Assembly (NCBI RefSeq): GCF_943193005.1
Contig: NZ_CALPCH010000005.1
Span: 83,271-147,270, forward strand
Direction of reading: 5' to 3'
DNA: 64,000 nt
Source: Pumilibacter intestinalis
GTDB lineage: Bacteria > Bacillota > Clostridia > Christensenellales > Pumilibacteraceae
Part shown: positions 49,814-59,115 of the stretch, piece by piece
How positions within the stretch are numbered: the first letter of the stretch is position 1
Layout: the number at the start of each line of letters is the position of its first letter
Translations under genes and position numbers: made by a program
The notes under the pieces: generated by a model
Told to the model about the DNA's origin: nothing
What the model saw: the letters and a program-made list of their open reading frames with translations, nothing else
Databases searched by the model: none

Positions 49814-50347
49814 ATGAAAAGCGAAATAAAATCATTTACGTTGCCGCTCACTCAAGCGGATATAAAAAGCCTGAAATGCGGCGATATAATAAGCGTTTCG
49901 GGCACAGTGCACACCGCACGCGACGCGGCGCACAAACGCTTTGCCGAAGCTCTCCGAAAGGGCGAGCCTTTGCCCATAGCCCTTGAAAGCGCGGCGATAT
50001 ATTACTGCGGTCCCACTCCCGCCGCAGAGGGCGAAATCATAGGAAGCTGCGGACCCACCACGAGTTCGCGCATGGACGACTACGCCCCCATGCTCATAGA
50101 GCACGGACTGCGCGTTATGATAGGCAAAGGCAAGCGAAGCGAGGCGGTAAACGCCGCAATAAAAAAGCACCGCGCCGTATACCTTGCGGCTATCGGCGGC
50201 GCGGGCGCGTTGTATAAACACAAAATCAAGTCGTGCGAACTTGTGGCATACGCCGACCTCGGGTGCGAGGCCGTGCGCAAACTTTACATGCAAGACGTAC
50301 AGTTGCTCGTTGCCACCGACTCCGACGGCAACACTTGTTTATTGTAA
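49814..50347 (+). CDS. Class I fumarate hydratase, beta subunit
   Basis: 177 residues. The swivelling beta domain motifs SGTVHTARDAAHKRF, YCGPTPA and SCGPTTSSRMD are those of class I fumarase/tartrate dehydratase beta subunits. It completes the [4Fe-4S] active site with the alpha subunit. AGAGGTAAAAA precedes the ATG. The gene ends the plus-strand operon; the convergent zinc-ribbon gene follows. Confidence 0.92.
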   Translation: MKSEIKSFTLPLTQADIKSLKCGDIISVSGTVHTARDAAHKRFAEALRKGEPLPIALESAAIYYCGPTPAAEGEIIGSCGPTTSSRMDDYAPMLIEHGLRVMIGKGKRSEAVNAAIKKHRAVYLAAIGGAGALYKHKIKSCELVAYADLGCEAVRKLYMQDVQLLVATDSDGNTCLL

Positions 50348-50375
50348 AGCCGGTCAACAATGACAAGCCCCTCCT

Positions 50376-50579
50376 TTACCGCCTGCACCCCTTGCACGAG
50401 GCGCAGTTGCCGCCGCAACCGCCGCTTCCCTTTCCTTGGCAAGCAGTGTAGCATTTGCCGCTGAGTTTCTGCTTGAGCGCAGCGCCGCACTTGGGGCAAT
50501 CGGGATATTTTCCGTCGCTCTTAACAAGCTCTTCGCTTTCATACCCGCACTTGGGGCAAACAAATTCCATAAAAGCCAT
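50376..50579 (-). CDS. FmdB-like zinc-ribbon protein
   Basis: 67 residues. The N-terminal half is an FmdB/zinc-ribbon motif (CPKCGYES then CPKCGAAL); the C-terminal half is a Gly/Cys-rich tail with GKCYTACQGKG, CGGNCASCKGC. The first part matches FmdB-type putative regulators; the tail is an extra metal-binding segment. GAGGTGAAAT precedes the ATG. It lies 9 bases after tsaD on the same strand. Confidence 0.8.
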   Translation of the reverse strand: MAFMEFVCPKCGYESEELVKSDGKYPDCPKCGAALKQKLSGKCYTACQGKGSGGCGGNCASCKGCRR

Positions 50580-50588
50580 ATTTCACCT

Positions 50589-51647
50589 CTAAAACGCAAT
50601 GTGCGACTTGGCGTTTAAGTCGAGCCCCGCAAGTCCCTTTCCCTCTCGCGCAGTAAAGTAGGCGCGGGAAGCCACCATTGCGGCGTTGTCGGTACACAAA
50701 ACGTGCGGCGGATAGCAAACCGAAAAACCGTTCGCCGCGCCCTCGGCTTTGAGAGCGGCTCGCAAATCTCCGTTAGACGCCACTCCGCCCGCGAGCGCAA
50801 GCAAACTGCGCCCCGAGCGGCGCACGCACTCCGCCGCGGTTTTAGCCAAAAGCCCCACCGCCTCGCTCGTAAACGACGCGCAAACGTCGGCGACGGGAAC
50901 GGGTTCACCCCTTTGCTCCAAAGTGTGCACGTAGTTTACAACCGCGGTTTTAAGTCCCGAATACGAAACCGACAGGTCTTGCCGAACGCCTTTGGGGTGC
51001 TTGTACAGCTTTATGTTCGGCTTGCCCTCTTTTGCGAGTTTTTCCACGTTCGGACCGCCGGGATAGGGCAACGAAAGCACTCGGGCGACTTTATCGAACG
51101 CTTCGCCGAGTGCATCGTCGAGCGTGCCGCCGAGTTTTTCGAACTCGTTGTATCCTTTTATATCGAGCAGCAAAGTGTGACCGCCGCTCGCAACGAGCGC
51201 GCAAAAAGGCGGCTCGAGCGTTTTATCGGCAATGAAATTCGCGGATACGTGCGCCTCTATGTGGTTAACGGCAATAAGCGGCTTGTTTATCGCGTAGGCA
51301 TAAGCCTTTGCCGCCGACACCCCAACGAGCAACGCGCCTATGAGTCCCGCGCCGAATGTTACGGCAACTCCGTCGAGGTCACTTGCGGTAACGCCCGCCT
51401 CTTTTAGCGCTTGGTCTATAATATTGGGCAACGCGAGAGTGTGGTTGCGGCTCGCCACCTCGGGCACTACGCCGCCGAAACGCCTGTGTATTTCTATTTG
51501 CGAGGCTATCACGTTAGACAGCACCTCTCTGCCGCCGCGCACCACAGCCGCCGCGGTTTCGTCGCACGAGCTTTCTATGCCCAAAATGAGGGCGTCGGGC
51601 TTGTTTTTCAGCTCGTCGAATTGAATTTTTGCGTTTTCTTCGTACAT
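50589..51647 (-). CDS. tsaD: tRNA N6-adenosine threonylcarbamoyltransferase
   Basis: 352 residues from the ATG at 51647. LGIESSCDETA near the start, HIEAHVSAN near 125 (metal ligands), SGGHTLLL and GGVASNGDLR are TsaD hallmarks. It transfers threonylcarbamoyl to A37 of ANN-decoding tRNAs together with TsaB and TsaE. No good ribosome site is seen at this ATG; upstream sequence to 51713 is less conserved-looking and contains a REP copy, so 51647 is preferred. Confidence 0.96.
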   Translation of the reverse strand: MYEENAKIQFDELKNKPDALILGIESSCDETAAAVVRGGREVLSNVIASQIEIHRRFGGVVPEVASRNHTLALPNIIDQALKEAGVTASDLDGVAVTFGAGLIGALLVGVSAAKAYAYAINKPLIAVNHIEAHVSANFIADKTLEPPFCALVASGGHTLLLDIKGYNEFEKLGGTLDDALGEAFDKVARVLSLPYPGGPNVEKLAKEGKPNIKLYKHPKGVRQDLSVSYSGLKTAVVNYVHTLEQRGEPVPVADVCASFTSEAVGLLAKTAAECVRRSGRSLLALAGGVASNGDLRAALKAEGAANGFSVCYPPHVLCTDNAAMVASRAYFTAREGKGLAGLDLNAKSHIAF

Positions 51648-51677
51648 ATTTATGCGAATATTATTCCTCTCGTATGA

Positions 51678-51711
51678 GATTGGGCTGCTCACTGCGTTCG
51701 CTCGCAATGAC
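51678..51711. repeat. REP-like repeat, single copy
   Basis: A reverse copy, with core GGGCTGCTCACTGCGTTCGC, between tsaD and prfB. Confidence 0.8.
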
Positions 51712-51718
51712 ACATGCG

Positions 51719-52816
51719 TTACGATTTTCTCAAATAATCGAATATGAATTCGGATATATCGCCGTCCATAACCGCTTGCACGTCGGGCTTTTCATAGCCC
51801 GTGCGGTGGTCTTTCACCATGGTGTAGGGTTGGAACACGTAAGAACGTATTTGACTTCCCCATTCAATCTTTTTCATCTCGCCTTTTATGGCGTTGGCTT
51901 TCTCCTCGAGTTCGCGCTCGCGCAGTTCAACGAGCTTTCCGAGAAGCATCTTCATAGCCGTTTCGCGGTTTTGAATTTGGCTTCGCTCGTTTTGGCACTG
52001 CACCACTATGCCCGTGGGCAAATGGGTTATGCGCACCGCGGAGTCGGTCTTGTTTATGTGCTGACCGCCCGCGCCGCCCGAGCGGTAGGTGTCCACGCGC
52101 AAATCCTCGGGATTTATCTTTACGCTTTCGTCGTTCTCTATCTCGGGCATAACCTCGAGACTCGCAAAACTCGTGTGCCTGCGGGCGTTGCTGTCAAACG
52201 GCGAAATGCGCACAAGGCGGTGCACGCCCTTTTCGGCTTTGAGATATCCGTACGCGTTTGCGCCCGTCATGCGGAACGTAACGCTCTTTATGCCCGCTTC
52301 GTCGCCCGCGAGATAGTCGAGTTCCTCGTAAGTGAACCCGTTCTTGTCGGCGTACATCTTATACATGCGATAGAGCATTTGAGTCCAGTCCTGCGCCTCC
52401 GTGCCGCCCGCGCCCGCATGTAGCGTAAGAATGGCGTTGTAATGGTCGTATTCGCCCTTTAAGAGAGTTTTGAGGTGCAGAGTTTCCACCTCTTGCTCTA
52501 TATCCTCGAGCGCGGAATTTATTTCGCTTACAAGTTCCTCGTCCGACTCGCCCTCCGCCGCCGCCACGAACTCGGCAATATCGTCTATCTTTTGCCGCTT
52601 GTTTTTGAGGTCTGCCAAAAGAGACGAAATATATTTCGCCTCCGAGTTTATGCTTTGCGCACGTTTCAGGTCTTTGTACAGTTCGGGGTCTTGCTGGCGT
52701 TCCGAAAGCTCGGCGAGCTTATGTTCGAGCTCCGCCTCGTTAAACGCCTCGCAGCATCCGTCGAATTTGGTCTTAAGCGTCTTTACGCGCTGTTTCTGTT
52801 CGTCGAGTATCAACAT
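51719..52816 (-). CDS. prfB: Peptide chain release factor 2
   Basis: 365 residues, the normal length. The catalytic GGAGGQHINKTDSAVR loop (GGQ near 248) and the RF2 stop-recognition SPFDSNARRH (SPF) are present; RF2 reads UAA and UGA. The N-terminal coiled domain is complete in a single frame with no in-frame UGA, so unlike E. coli this gene has no programmed frameshift. The upstream ribosome site is weak. Confidence 0.96.
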   Translation of the reverse strand: MLILDEQKQRVKTLKTKFDGCCEAFNEAELEHKLAELSERQQDPELYKDLKRAQSINSEAKYISSLLADLKNKRQKIDDIAEFVAAAEGESDEELVSEINSALEDIEQEVETLHLKTLLKGEYDHYNAILTLHAGAGGTEAQDWTQMLYRMYKMYADKNGFTYEELDYLAGDEAGIKSVTFRMTGANAYGYLKAEKGVHRLVRISPFDSNARRHTSFASLEVMPEIENDESVKINPEDLRVDTYRSGGAGGQHINKTDSAVRITHLPTGIVVQCQNERSQIQNRETAMKMLLGKLVELRERELEEKANAIKGEMKKIEWGSQIRSYVFQPYTMVKDHRTGYEKPDVQAVMDGDISEFIFDYLRKS

Positions 52817-52872
52817 AACTTACTGAGTATAACAGTTACGGCGCAAAAAGTCAACAATTAAGCCGATAACGG

Positions 52873-53085
52873 TTACACGTTTTCTTTTGCGTAATATTCG
52901 CCGTCGGGTTCGCGCACGTCAATCACCGTATTATGCTTGTGTTTTATAAAGAACAGCGATATTTCGCGCATATACCTGTAGAACGTGCGTTCGGAAATTT
53001 TGTTTTCCGAGCAAAAACTTTTACGCTCCACGGTTTTTCCGCAAATAAGCGTATCGTACAACAACAGTATCAGTTCGTTTTTCAT
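52873..53085 (-). CDS. Small stand-alone helix-turn-helix protein
   Basis: 70 residues. KISERTFYRYMREISLFF (about 29-46) is like the recognition part of the DeoR/WYL-type N-terminal wing, and the whole protein equals that domain without the sensor. It may be a truncated WYL-family regulator or a genuine small repressor. A perfect 16-bp palindrome (53101-53116) lies just upstream of its start, a plausible self-operator. Nothing further is recognised. Confidence 0.6.
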   Translation of the reverse strand: MKNELILLLYDTLICGKTVERKSFCSENKISERTFYRYMREISLFFIKHKHNTVIDVREPDGEYYAKENV

Positions 53086-53100
53086 TTTGTCCGCTCTCGG

Positions 53101-53116
53101 CGGACGGCGCCGTCCG
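53101..53116. promoter_or_regulatory. Perfect 16-bp palindrome upstream of the small HTH gene
   Basis: CGGACGGCGCCGTCCG, 15 bases before the ATG at 53085, after a -10-like TATAAT. In RNA it would form a hairpin with a short loop. Autoregulation is inferred. Confidence 0.45.
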
Positions 53117-53235
53117 AAATCTTTTTTTTCGAATTCGTACTTATATTATACCGTAAAATACAAAAAACGCGCCCGCACAAACCGTTGCGAACGCGTTAAA
53201 CTTTGAGCGCGATTGTTAAATTTGCCCCGCCGCGC

Positions 53236-54756
53236 CTATAAACCCAATATTTCGGCGCACTTTTCCTTTCCCAATTTTTCGCGGTAATCGCCATACCAGC
53301 CGCAAACTCCTTTATTAAGGCATTGCGCTTTATCGTCCGTGCCGAAGAGTAAACAATTCATTTCTATGCACCTGTTGCCGAACCTGCGCAAACAGTTTTC
53401 CATAATAGGCACATACACCGCGCGTTTTTCCTCGTCATCCATAGTATCGTAACCGTTGGGAAACGACAGCGAATACACGAATTCCAACATATCGGATTTG
53501 AGCGTTTCGGCAAGCGGCAAAAGTGTTTGTATGCGCGTATACGCCCACTTAACTATTTGTTGCTCTTTTACGATTTCCGTCAATTGCTCGCACGCTCTAA
53601 TAAACTGAACGTACGTGTCGTAAAACTCCGACTCTTCGTTCCCGAACGTCCCCTCAACCACCTCTTCGTGCCGCTTATTATAAATACCGAATATAATGTT
53701 AACCCAGCCCGAAAGTAAATTCTCCGCCGAAGAGAACGCGGCTTCCACGTCGGCAAGTAATTCCCGCTCCGCCTGCGACTTCGCCGACGGAATATCTACC
53801 CATCTCGTCATATAATACGGGTACAAGTCGATATCGTATTCGAGCCGTACGTTATACAACTCTCGCGAGCCGAACAAACGCATCGTGCCGTTTTCGTATC
53901 CTTTGTACTGAAAACACGCCGTATCCCGATACATATAAGACGGCTCAATCATAGTTGGTTGCCCTGCTTTAAGAGTGTGCGACTCGGTTGTTCCGTCGGG
54001 GAAATGATACGTGAGCGTTACGTACTCTTTGGGCGTATCCGGCTTTGTAATCGGTTTATCCGGACTCTCGGTATTATCAGGATTTTGTGTATTATCAGGG
54101 CTTTCGGTATTACCCGGATTTTCGGGCAATATCGGCGTTTGGTTCGTAGTATTGTTTCCCTGCTCGTTAAAATATCCGCCTATAAAAAATCCGCCAAAAA
54201 CCAAACACGCGGCAAAAACAATCCCCGCGGCTATGTACGCGAAACGAACCGCGCGTTTTTTGCGAGGAACATAAGACGACCGCGGCTCGGGCGGCATAGC
54301 CTCCGAATTTTCTTCACGCAAGTTACCGCACAATAATTCTACCGCGGAAATATTGTAAACCGCCGCCAAACTTTCGAAAGTATCAAGTTGCGTAATCGAG
54401 CCGCTTTCCCACTTGCTTACGGTTTGCGAAGTAACGAACAACCGTGCTCCGATTTCGCTTTGAGAATAACCGTTTTTAACTCGCAACTTTCGGCACGCCT
54501 CGCCCAACACGCGCGGATTAAACGGCACGGGCGGCAAAACGCGCGGCAAACTCTCGTTACGCCGCATATTTATAAACTCGTCTATGCGCAGATTATAAAG
54601 CGCGCACAGCGCGCACGCGGCGGCTAAATCGGGTACGCTTTTATCGTTTTCCCACTTGCTTACTACGGGCACGACCACGCCCGCGGCGTTTGCCGCGTCG
54701 GACTGCGTGTAGCCTTTCAACTTACGTTCGCTGCGTAAAAACGACCCCAAACTCAT
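53236..54756 (-). CDS. Membrane-spanning regulator with two XRE domains and an extracellular domain
   Basis: 506 residues. Two XRE-type helix-turn-helix domains (about 6-60, with GYTQSDAANAAGV and WENDKSVPDL; and 85-140, with GYSQSEIGARL and KWESGSITQL), then RKKRAVRF, one membrane span (about 172-195), an Asn/Pro-rich linker with NTESPDN repeats, and an extracellular part (about 240-506). That begins with an InlB-B-like domain (VTLTYHFPDGTTESHTLKAG) and ends in a Cys-rich segment. It probably senses an outside signal while bound to DNA. Own promoter upstream at 54796-54825. Confidence 0.75.
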   Translation of the reverse strand: MSLGSFLRSERKLKGYTQSDAANAAGVVVPVVSKWENDKSVPDLAAACALCALYNLRIDEFINMRRNESLPRVLPPVPFNPRVLGEACRKLRVKNGYSQSEIGARLFVTSQTVSKWESGSITQLDTFESLAAVYNISAVELLCGNLREENSEAMPPEPRSSYVPRKKRAVRFAYIAAGIVFAACLVFGGFFIGGYFNEQGNNTTNQTPILPENPGNTESPDNTQNPDNTESPDKPITKPDTPKEYVTLTYHFPDGTTESHTLKAGQPTMIEPSYMYRDTACFQYKGYENGTMRLFGSRELYNVRLEYDIDLYPYYMTRWVDIPSAKSQAERELLADVEAAFSSAENLLSGWVNIIFGIYNKRHEEVVEGTFGNEESEFYDTYVQFIRACEQLTEIVKEQQIVKWAYTRIQTLLPLAETLKSDMLEFVYSLSFPNGYDTMDDEEKRAVYVPIMENCLRRFGNRCIEMNCLLFGTDDKAQCLNKGVCGWYGDYREKLGKEKCAEILGL

Positions 54757-54795
54757 ACCCGCGCGCGCCTGTCTCCCGTGAAAATTTCTTAACTA

Positions 54796-54825
54796 AGTAT
54801 AGCACGAATACGGCTAAACTGTCAA
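54796..54825 (-). promoter_or_regulatory. Promoter of the membrane XRE regulator
   Basis: On the minus strand TTGACA (54820-54825), 18 bases, TATACT (54796-54801). The -35 overlaps the last codon of the upstream gene. Confidence 0.7.
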
Positions 54826-55415
54826 CTTTTGGCGATTGTTATCTCTTTTCCTTTTGTCCAAAGGCATTTGTCGATTTGCCTGTATGTGAATTTTTGCAAC
54901 CCGTAAAAGGCAATCATTTCGTCATAAATGCACTTGTACTCGCCGTAATCGGATATTTTCGTTATCCCTTTTTTGGTGAATTTATCGCGCTTTTTGAGCG
55001 CGCGCAACATTGCGCGAACAATCGAATCGTATATAGGGTATGCGGCGTTATTATGCATGCAACAATATTTGGATGCAAACGATAAATTGTTTTGACTACA
55101 GCACACCGCGATTTCATTCACCAAGCCTATATCTCCGCTATCTAATCTCGACCGCATGCCTTCTATTTTACATATTTTTACAAGCGCGGCGTAAATATAT
55201 TTAACCTGTGTGCCGTACAATTCGTTGAGCACTATCGCTTTGGGCGTCAATTCATTGCAAGAATGACCGGGCATTGTTTCTATCAAATGGCGCACTACCC
55301 TGTCGTTTCTTTCGCATTTTCCGTTTTCGAAAGCGCACCAATTCTCTTTGCAATATTTTTCCACCGTTTTGCCGTCAAGAACAAATTCCGCTATGTCGTA
55401 TTGATTAAAACTCAT
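54822..55415 (-). CDS. Hypothetical protein downstream of the LRR lipoprotein
   Basis: 197 residues from the ATG at 55415 (AAGGAGAAAG before it). No signal peptide. A block near the middle (FASKYCCMHNNAAYPIYDS, about 115-133) resembles proteins of helix-hairpin-helix glycosylase-like type that recur in defence and repair contexts, but this is a loose resemblance. Several Cys residues. It is encoded 14 bases after the LRR gene, so the two are co-transcribed. Function unknown. Confidence 0.65.
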   Translation of the reverse strand: MSFNQYDIAEFVLDGKTVEKYCKENWCAFENGKCERNDRVVRHLIETMPGHSCNELTPKAIVLNELYGTQVKYIYAALVKICKIEGMRSRLDSGDIGLVNEIAVCCSQNNLSFASKYCCMHNNAAYPIYDSIVRAMLRALKKRDKFTKKGITKISDYGEYKCIYDEMIAFYGLQKFTYRQIDKCLWTKGKEITIAKS

Positions 55416-55429
55416 TTTCTTTCTCCTTT

Positions 55430-58400
55430 TTACCCTTTGTATCCCCACACCACGGGACGACCGCTAATATTCCACCAAGACTGCCAACCGCTCGGCTTTC
55501 TCTCCGCTTCACAGTATATAGTAAGTTTACTGCAACCGGAAAACGCATAATCCCCGATACTCGTTACGCTGTTAGGTATCTCTATGCTCGTTAACTTACT
55601 GCAATCATTGAACGCATAATCCCCAATGCTTTTTACACTATCCGGTATTATTACGCTCGTTAAATTACTGCAATAGGAGAACGCTCTATCTCCGATACTC
55701 GTTACACTATCCGGTATCGTTATGCTCGTTAAGCTACTGCAATTATAGAACGCACTACCACCGATACTCGTTACACTATCCGGTATCGTTATGCTCGTTA
55801 AGCTACTGCAATTATAGAACACCCCGTGCCCGATACTCGTTACGCTGTCCGGTATCTCTATGCTCGTTAAGCTACTGCAACCGGCGAACGCATAATCTCC
55901 TATACTCGTTACGCTATTCGGTATCTCTATGCTCGTTAAACTACTACAATAGGAGAATGCACTACCACCGATACTCGTTACACTATCCGGTATTATTATG
56001 CTCGTTAAGCTACTGCAATTATAGAACGCACCATACCCGATACTCGTTACGCCGTCCGGTAACTCTATGCTCGTTAACTTACTGCAATAGGAGAACGCAC
56101 TACCACCGATACTCGTTACACTATCCGGTATTATTATGCTCGTTAAGCTACTGCAACCCCTGAACGCATCACAATAAATGATTTTCGCATCACTATGTAT
56201 CGTACAAGATGTAATATCCTCTTGCTCGGCTTTTACAAATACCAAATACGGATTTTCTTTATTGCCCAAATACAATGCACCGTTATGTTTATTATATTGC
56301 AAACTGCTGCAATCATAGAACGCATTAGACCCGATACTCGTTACGCTGTTCCCTATCGTTACGCTCGTTAAGCTACTGCAACCGGAGAACGCCTCGCTCC
56401 CGATACCCGTTACGCTATCCGGTATCGTTACGCTTCTAAGCCTACTGCAATTATTGAACGCATAATCCCCGATGCTCGTTACGCTATCCGGTATTTCCAA
56501 ATCGGTTATTAGCACCTCATTGATATATAAATTCTTAGCATAACTCAGCGGATTAGCTTCCTGATTTGCAAAGTCTATACCACACCAAGCTGCTATATCC
56601 GTAATATAAACTTTCTTAATACTATGGTAAAACGCATTTTCTCCTATGCTAACTACACTACTCGGAATATATACGGTTTCTAATCTGCTGCTATAATATG
56701 AATCACCCGTTACAAACGCGTTTTTTCCTATGTGCTTTACTCCCTCGGGTATCGTTATACTCGTTATGCGAGATAACTTAGACGGTCTACTGACATCGGG
56801 AGTTACATAAAAAGCTTTGTCCGCTATAGCTGTAATCTTTACGCCGTTGATTTCCGAATCGATTACCAAATCGGGATACTTTTCTATATTTTCTTTCCCC
56901 TTTGGCGTAAGCCCCGTAACCGTATTACCGTTCACCGTAAAAATAGTTTCCCACTTGGCATACACAATTTTGTCTTCTCTTGTGTCCGCAGGAATTTGCG
57001 TTATTTCGGTTTTGTATTCACTATCTGCAAACCATCCTATAAAAATTTTGTTGCAATGCGACGGCTCAACAAACTCAATCCCTTTTGTTCCCAAATACGT
57101 AGCGGGGTTAGGGTTTTCCGCATTCGGCAAGCCCAAAACATATGTAATCTTATATTCGTTTTGCATTACCGTTAAGGTAGCCGTGATAGTTTTGGGTTCG
57201 TAATATTGCTTGGTAAGCGTGGCGGTTACGGTATATACACCCACCGCCGTTTGCCCGTTGCCCGAATACTTAATATCCGTGCCGCTCGGCGCGCCCGATA
57301 CCTCAAGCGATTTGGCGGTGCCGTCGTAATAAAATTCCATTGACTGCATTTCCGCATTGTCAAACGTGTGATTGCGGAGTATAACTTTGAGTTTTGCGGT
57401 AAAACCGCCAAACGTCGCGGTAAGAGTATGCTCGCCCACCGTTGTAAATTTGTTCGCGTCGGCGGCGGAAATAACGTCGCAAAGCGGCACATATTCTTGC
57501 TCGCCCGAACTGCGCGTGATTTTAACTCGGGCACTATCAAGTTCATACTCGTCTATATAACTTTCCGACGAACCTTCGAGTTCGATTTTCGTGACGGGAA
57601 AACGGTTTAATATCTCCAACTCGCACTCAAGGTTTGCCAATTTTTCGTCTTGCAACGAGAGCTGTTGGTTGGTAACGGTAACTTTTTTCAAAGTTTGCGG
57701 TATAAAATAGCAGGCGCACGTAGCTCGCGACGGTATCTGCCAAGAGTCCACCTTTGTAGAGCCGTAATAGTAGTTGTATGTGCTCCACGACGTAATTTTG
57801 CAATCGTCGCCGTTTAGCACGGCATATCTCCCGTTAACTGTAGCGGAGCTTTTACCGTACGTCCATAACGAATCGGGTTTGGGGCATTGCCAGCGCACGG
57901 TAGTGCCGCCAATCACGCGCGATTTTCCTTCCACAGATTGCGGCAACATGTTTTCCGTGTCTTCTATGGTATATGTGCCGCTTTCGAACAATTGGTACGC
58001 AGGTCCGTCTAATCGCGCCACGGTGAGCGTTTCGAGTTTTGTGCAGTAAGCAAGTGCCAACGGGTCTATTGCAATTACGTCTTCGCCGAACACTGCGGCG
58101 ATGAGCGACGAGCAGCCGCGCAACATATTCGCCGTAATTCTTCCGCCGCGCACTGTCAACTCAGCGAGTGCCGCGCAGCCGTAGAAAAGCGAATTGCCGT
58201 ATGAAATGCAATTTTCGGGCAAGGTTATTTCGGTCAACGCCAAGCAATTCATAAACGCGCCGTCGCCCATATTAAGGCAAGACGGAATTTCTATCTTTTG
58301 CAATTTAGTGCAGTAGGAGAACGCCTGCGCCTGTATTTGCTGTATCGTATTCGGCAAAACTATTTCGGTAACGGAAGCGGAATATGCAAATCCGTCGCCC

Positions 58401-58969
58401 GTGCCCGTACCTATGGCAAGCACCGGTTTGCCTTCATATGCGGCGGGCACTATCACTTTGGTTGCCGTGCCTTCGTAACCCGTTACGGCATATCCCGTAC
58501 GAAACGGCGCATATATCAATCCTTCCGTACCTTCAATTTTATATCCGCAGTTGCACGCGCCGTTATTTAACGCGTGCGCCTGCTTGTCTTTTAACTCGGA
58601 GGTATGCTTACACGTAGCCGCATGCCAATGGTATTCGTCGTTGTATGACCATTTAGGCGAATACGTATGACCGGTAGCGGACAACGAAACGTTTTTTATT
58701 TCGGTAACGCCTTTACTGTCGGAAAACTGCTTTTTGCAATCGCGGCAACGCCAATACTCGACGTTGCCGCTTTCGGTGCAACCGGGAGCTTTCGCCGAAT
58801 AATGAGTCATTGTATGCATATGCCCGGGCGGATTTGTAGTGCCGCCGCCGGAGTTGTCGCCGCCCGAACTCGAACCCGAGCTTTGTCCGCATGCGGTTAG
58901 ACCGAAAGCGGCAACCGCCAAAACAAATGCAAAACACAACGCAAACAAAATTTTGCTTTTACCTTTCAT
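55430..58969 (-). CDS. Large leucine-rich-repeat (BspA type) surface lipoprotein
   Basis: 1179 residues from the ATG at 58969, chosen since GAGGAGG sits about 9 bases upstream; an ATG at 58978 is too close to that site. The signal peptide ends in FGLTACG (Cys-27). A Gly/Ser/Asn linker follows, then a Cys/His-rich region, LRR_5 repeats (about 150-330), Ig/MBG-like domains, an InlB-B-like repeat (YKITYVLGL, then FIGWF), and about 15 more LRR_5 repeats (SLTSIxIPDSVTSIGxxAF). BspA proteins mediate adhesion and host interaction. A poly-G promoter controls it. DNA repeats within it may recombine. Confidence 0.9.
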   Translation of the reverse strand: MKGKSKILFALCFAFVLAVAAFGLTACGQSSGSSSGGDNSGGGTTNPPGHMHTMTHYSAKAPGCTESGNVEYWRCRDCKKQFSDSKGVTEIKNVSLSATGHTYSPKWSYNDEYHWHAATCKHTSELKDKQAHALNNGACNCGYKIEGTEGLIYAPFRTGYAVTGYEGTATKVIVPAAYEGKPVLAIGTGTGDGFAYSASVTEIVLPNTIQQIQAQAFSYCTKLQKIEIPSCLNMGDGAFMNCLALTEITLPENCISYGNSLFYGCAALAELTVRGGRITANMLRGCSSLIAAVFGEDVIAIDPLALAYCTKLETLTVARLDGPAYQLFESGTYTIEDTENMLPQSVEGKSRVIGGTTVRWQCPKPDSLWTYGKSSATVNGRYAVLNGDDCKITSWSTYNYYYGSTKVDSWQIPSRATCACYFIPQTLKKVTVTNQQLSLQDEKLANLECELEILNRFPVTKIELEGSSESYIDEYELDSARVKITRSSGEQEYVPLCDVISAADANKFTTVGEHTLTATFGGFTAKLKVILRNHTFDNAEMQSMEFYYDGTAKSLEVSGAPSGTDIKYSGNGQTAVGVYTVTATLTKQYYEPKTITATLTVMQNEYKITYVLGLPNAENPNPATYLGTKGIEFVEPSHCNKIFIGWFADSEYKTEITQIPADTREDKIVYAKWETIFTVNGNTVTGLTPKGKENIEKYPDLVIDSEINGVKITAIADKAFYVTPDVSRPSKLSRITSITIPEGVKHIGKNAFVTGDSYYSSRLETVYIPSSVVSIGENAFYHSIKKVYITDIAAWCGIDFANQEANPLSYAKNLYINEVLITDLEIPDSVTSIGDYAFNNCSRLRSVTIPDSVTGIGSEAFSGCSSLTSVTIGNSVTSIGSNAFYDCSSLQYNKHNGALYLGNKENPYLVFVKAEQEDITSCTIHSDAKIIYCDAFRGCSSLTSIIIPDSVTSIGGSAFSYCSKLTSIELPDGVTSIGYGAFYNCSSLTSIIIPDSVTSIGGSAFSYCSSLTSIEIPNSVTSIGDYAFAGCSSLTSIEIPDSVTSIGHGVFYNCSSLTSITIPDSVTSIGGSAFYNCSSLTSITIPDSVTSIGDRAFSYCSNLTSVIIPDSVKSIGDYAFNDCSKLTSIEIPNSVTSIGDYAFSGCSKLTIYCEAERKPSGWQSWWNISGRPVVWGYKG
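55560..56160. repeat. Tandem 69-bp DNA repeats within the LRR gene
   Basis: About nine near-identical 69-base units encode 23-residue LRR units. Adjacent units (for example near 55700-55850) share long stretches such as GTTACACTATCCGGTATCG and TCGTTAAGCTACTGCAATT. This identity exceeds what protein conservation needs and suggests recent unit duplication. Confidence 0.85.
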
Positions 58970-59115
58970 ACAATACATCCTCCTCGATTTCAAACGGTTT
59001 ATCGGAACGCACTCCGACTATACGTTATAATTATACCACGGTTTTGCGTTACCCCAAAGCGTATAGCTGACAGCTTTTGTCAGTCTTGCTTTAACGCCTA
59101 CGTTTTACTACAGCT

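Noticed and set aside
51719..52816. Programmed +1 frameshift in prfB
   Set aside because: The N-terminal domain is complete in one frame and no in-frame UGA lies near codon 25.
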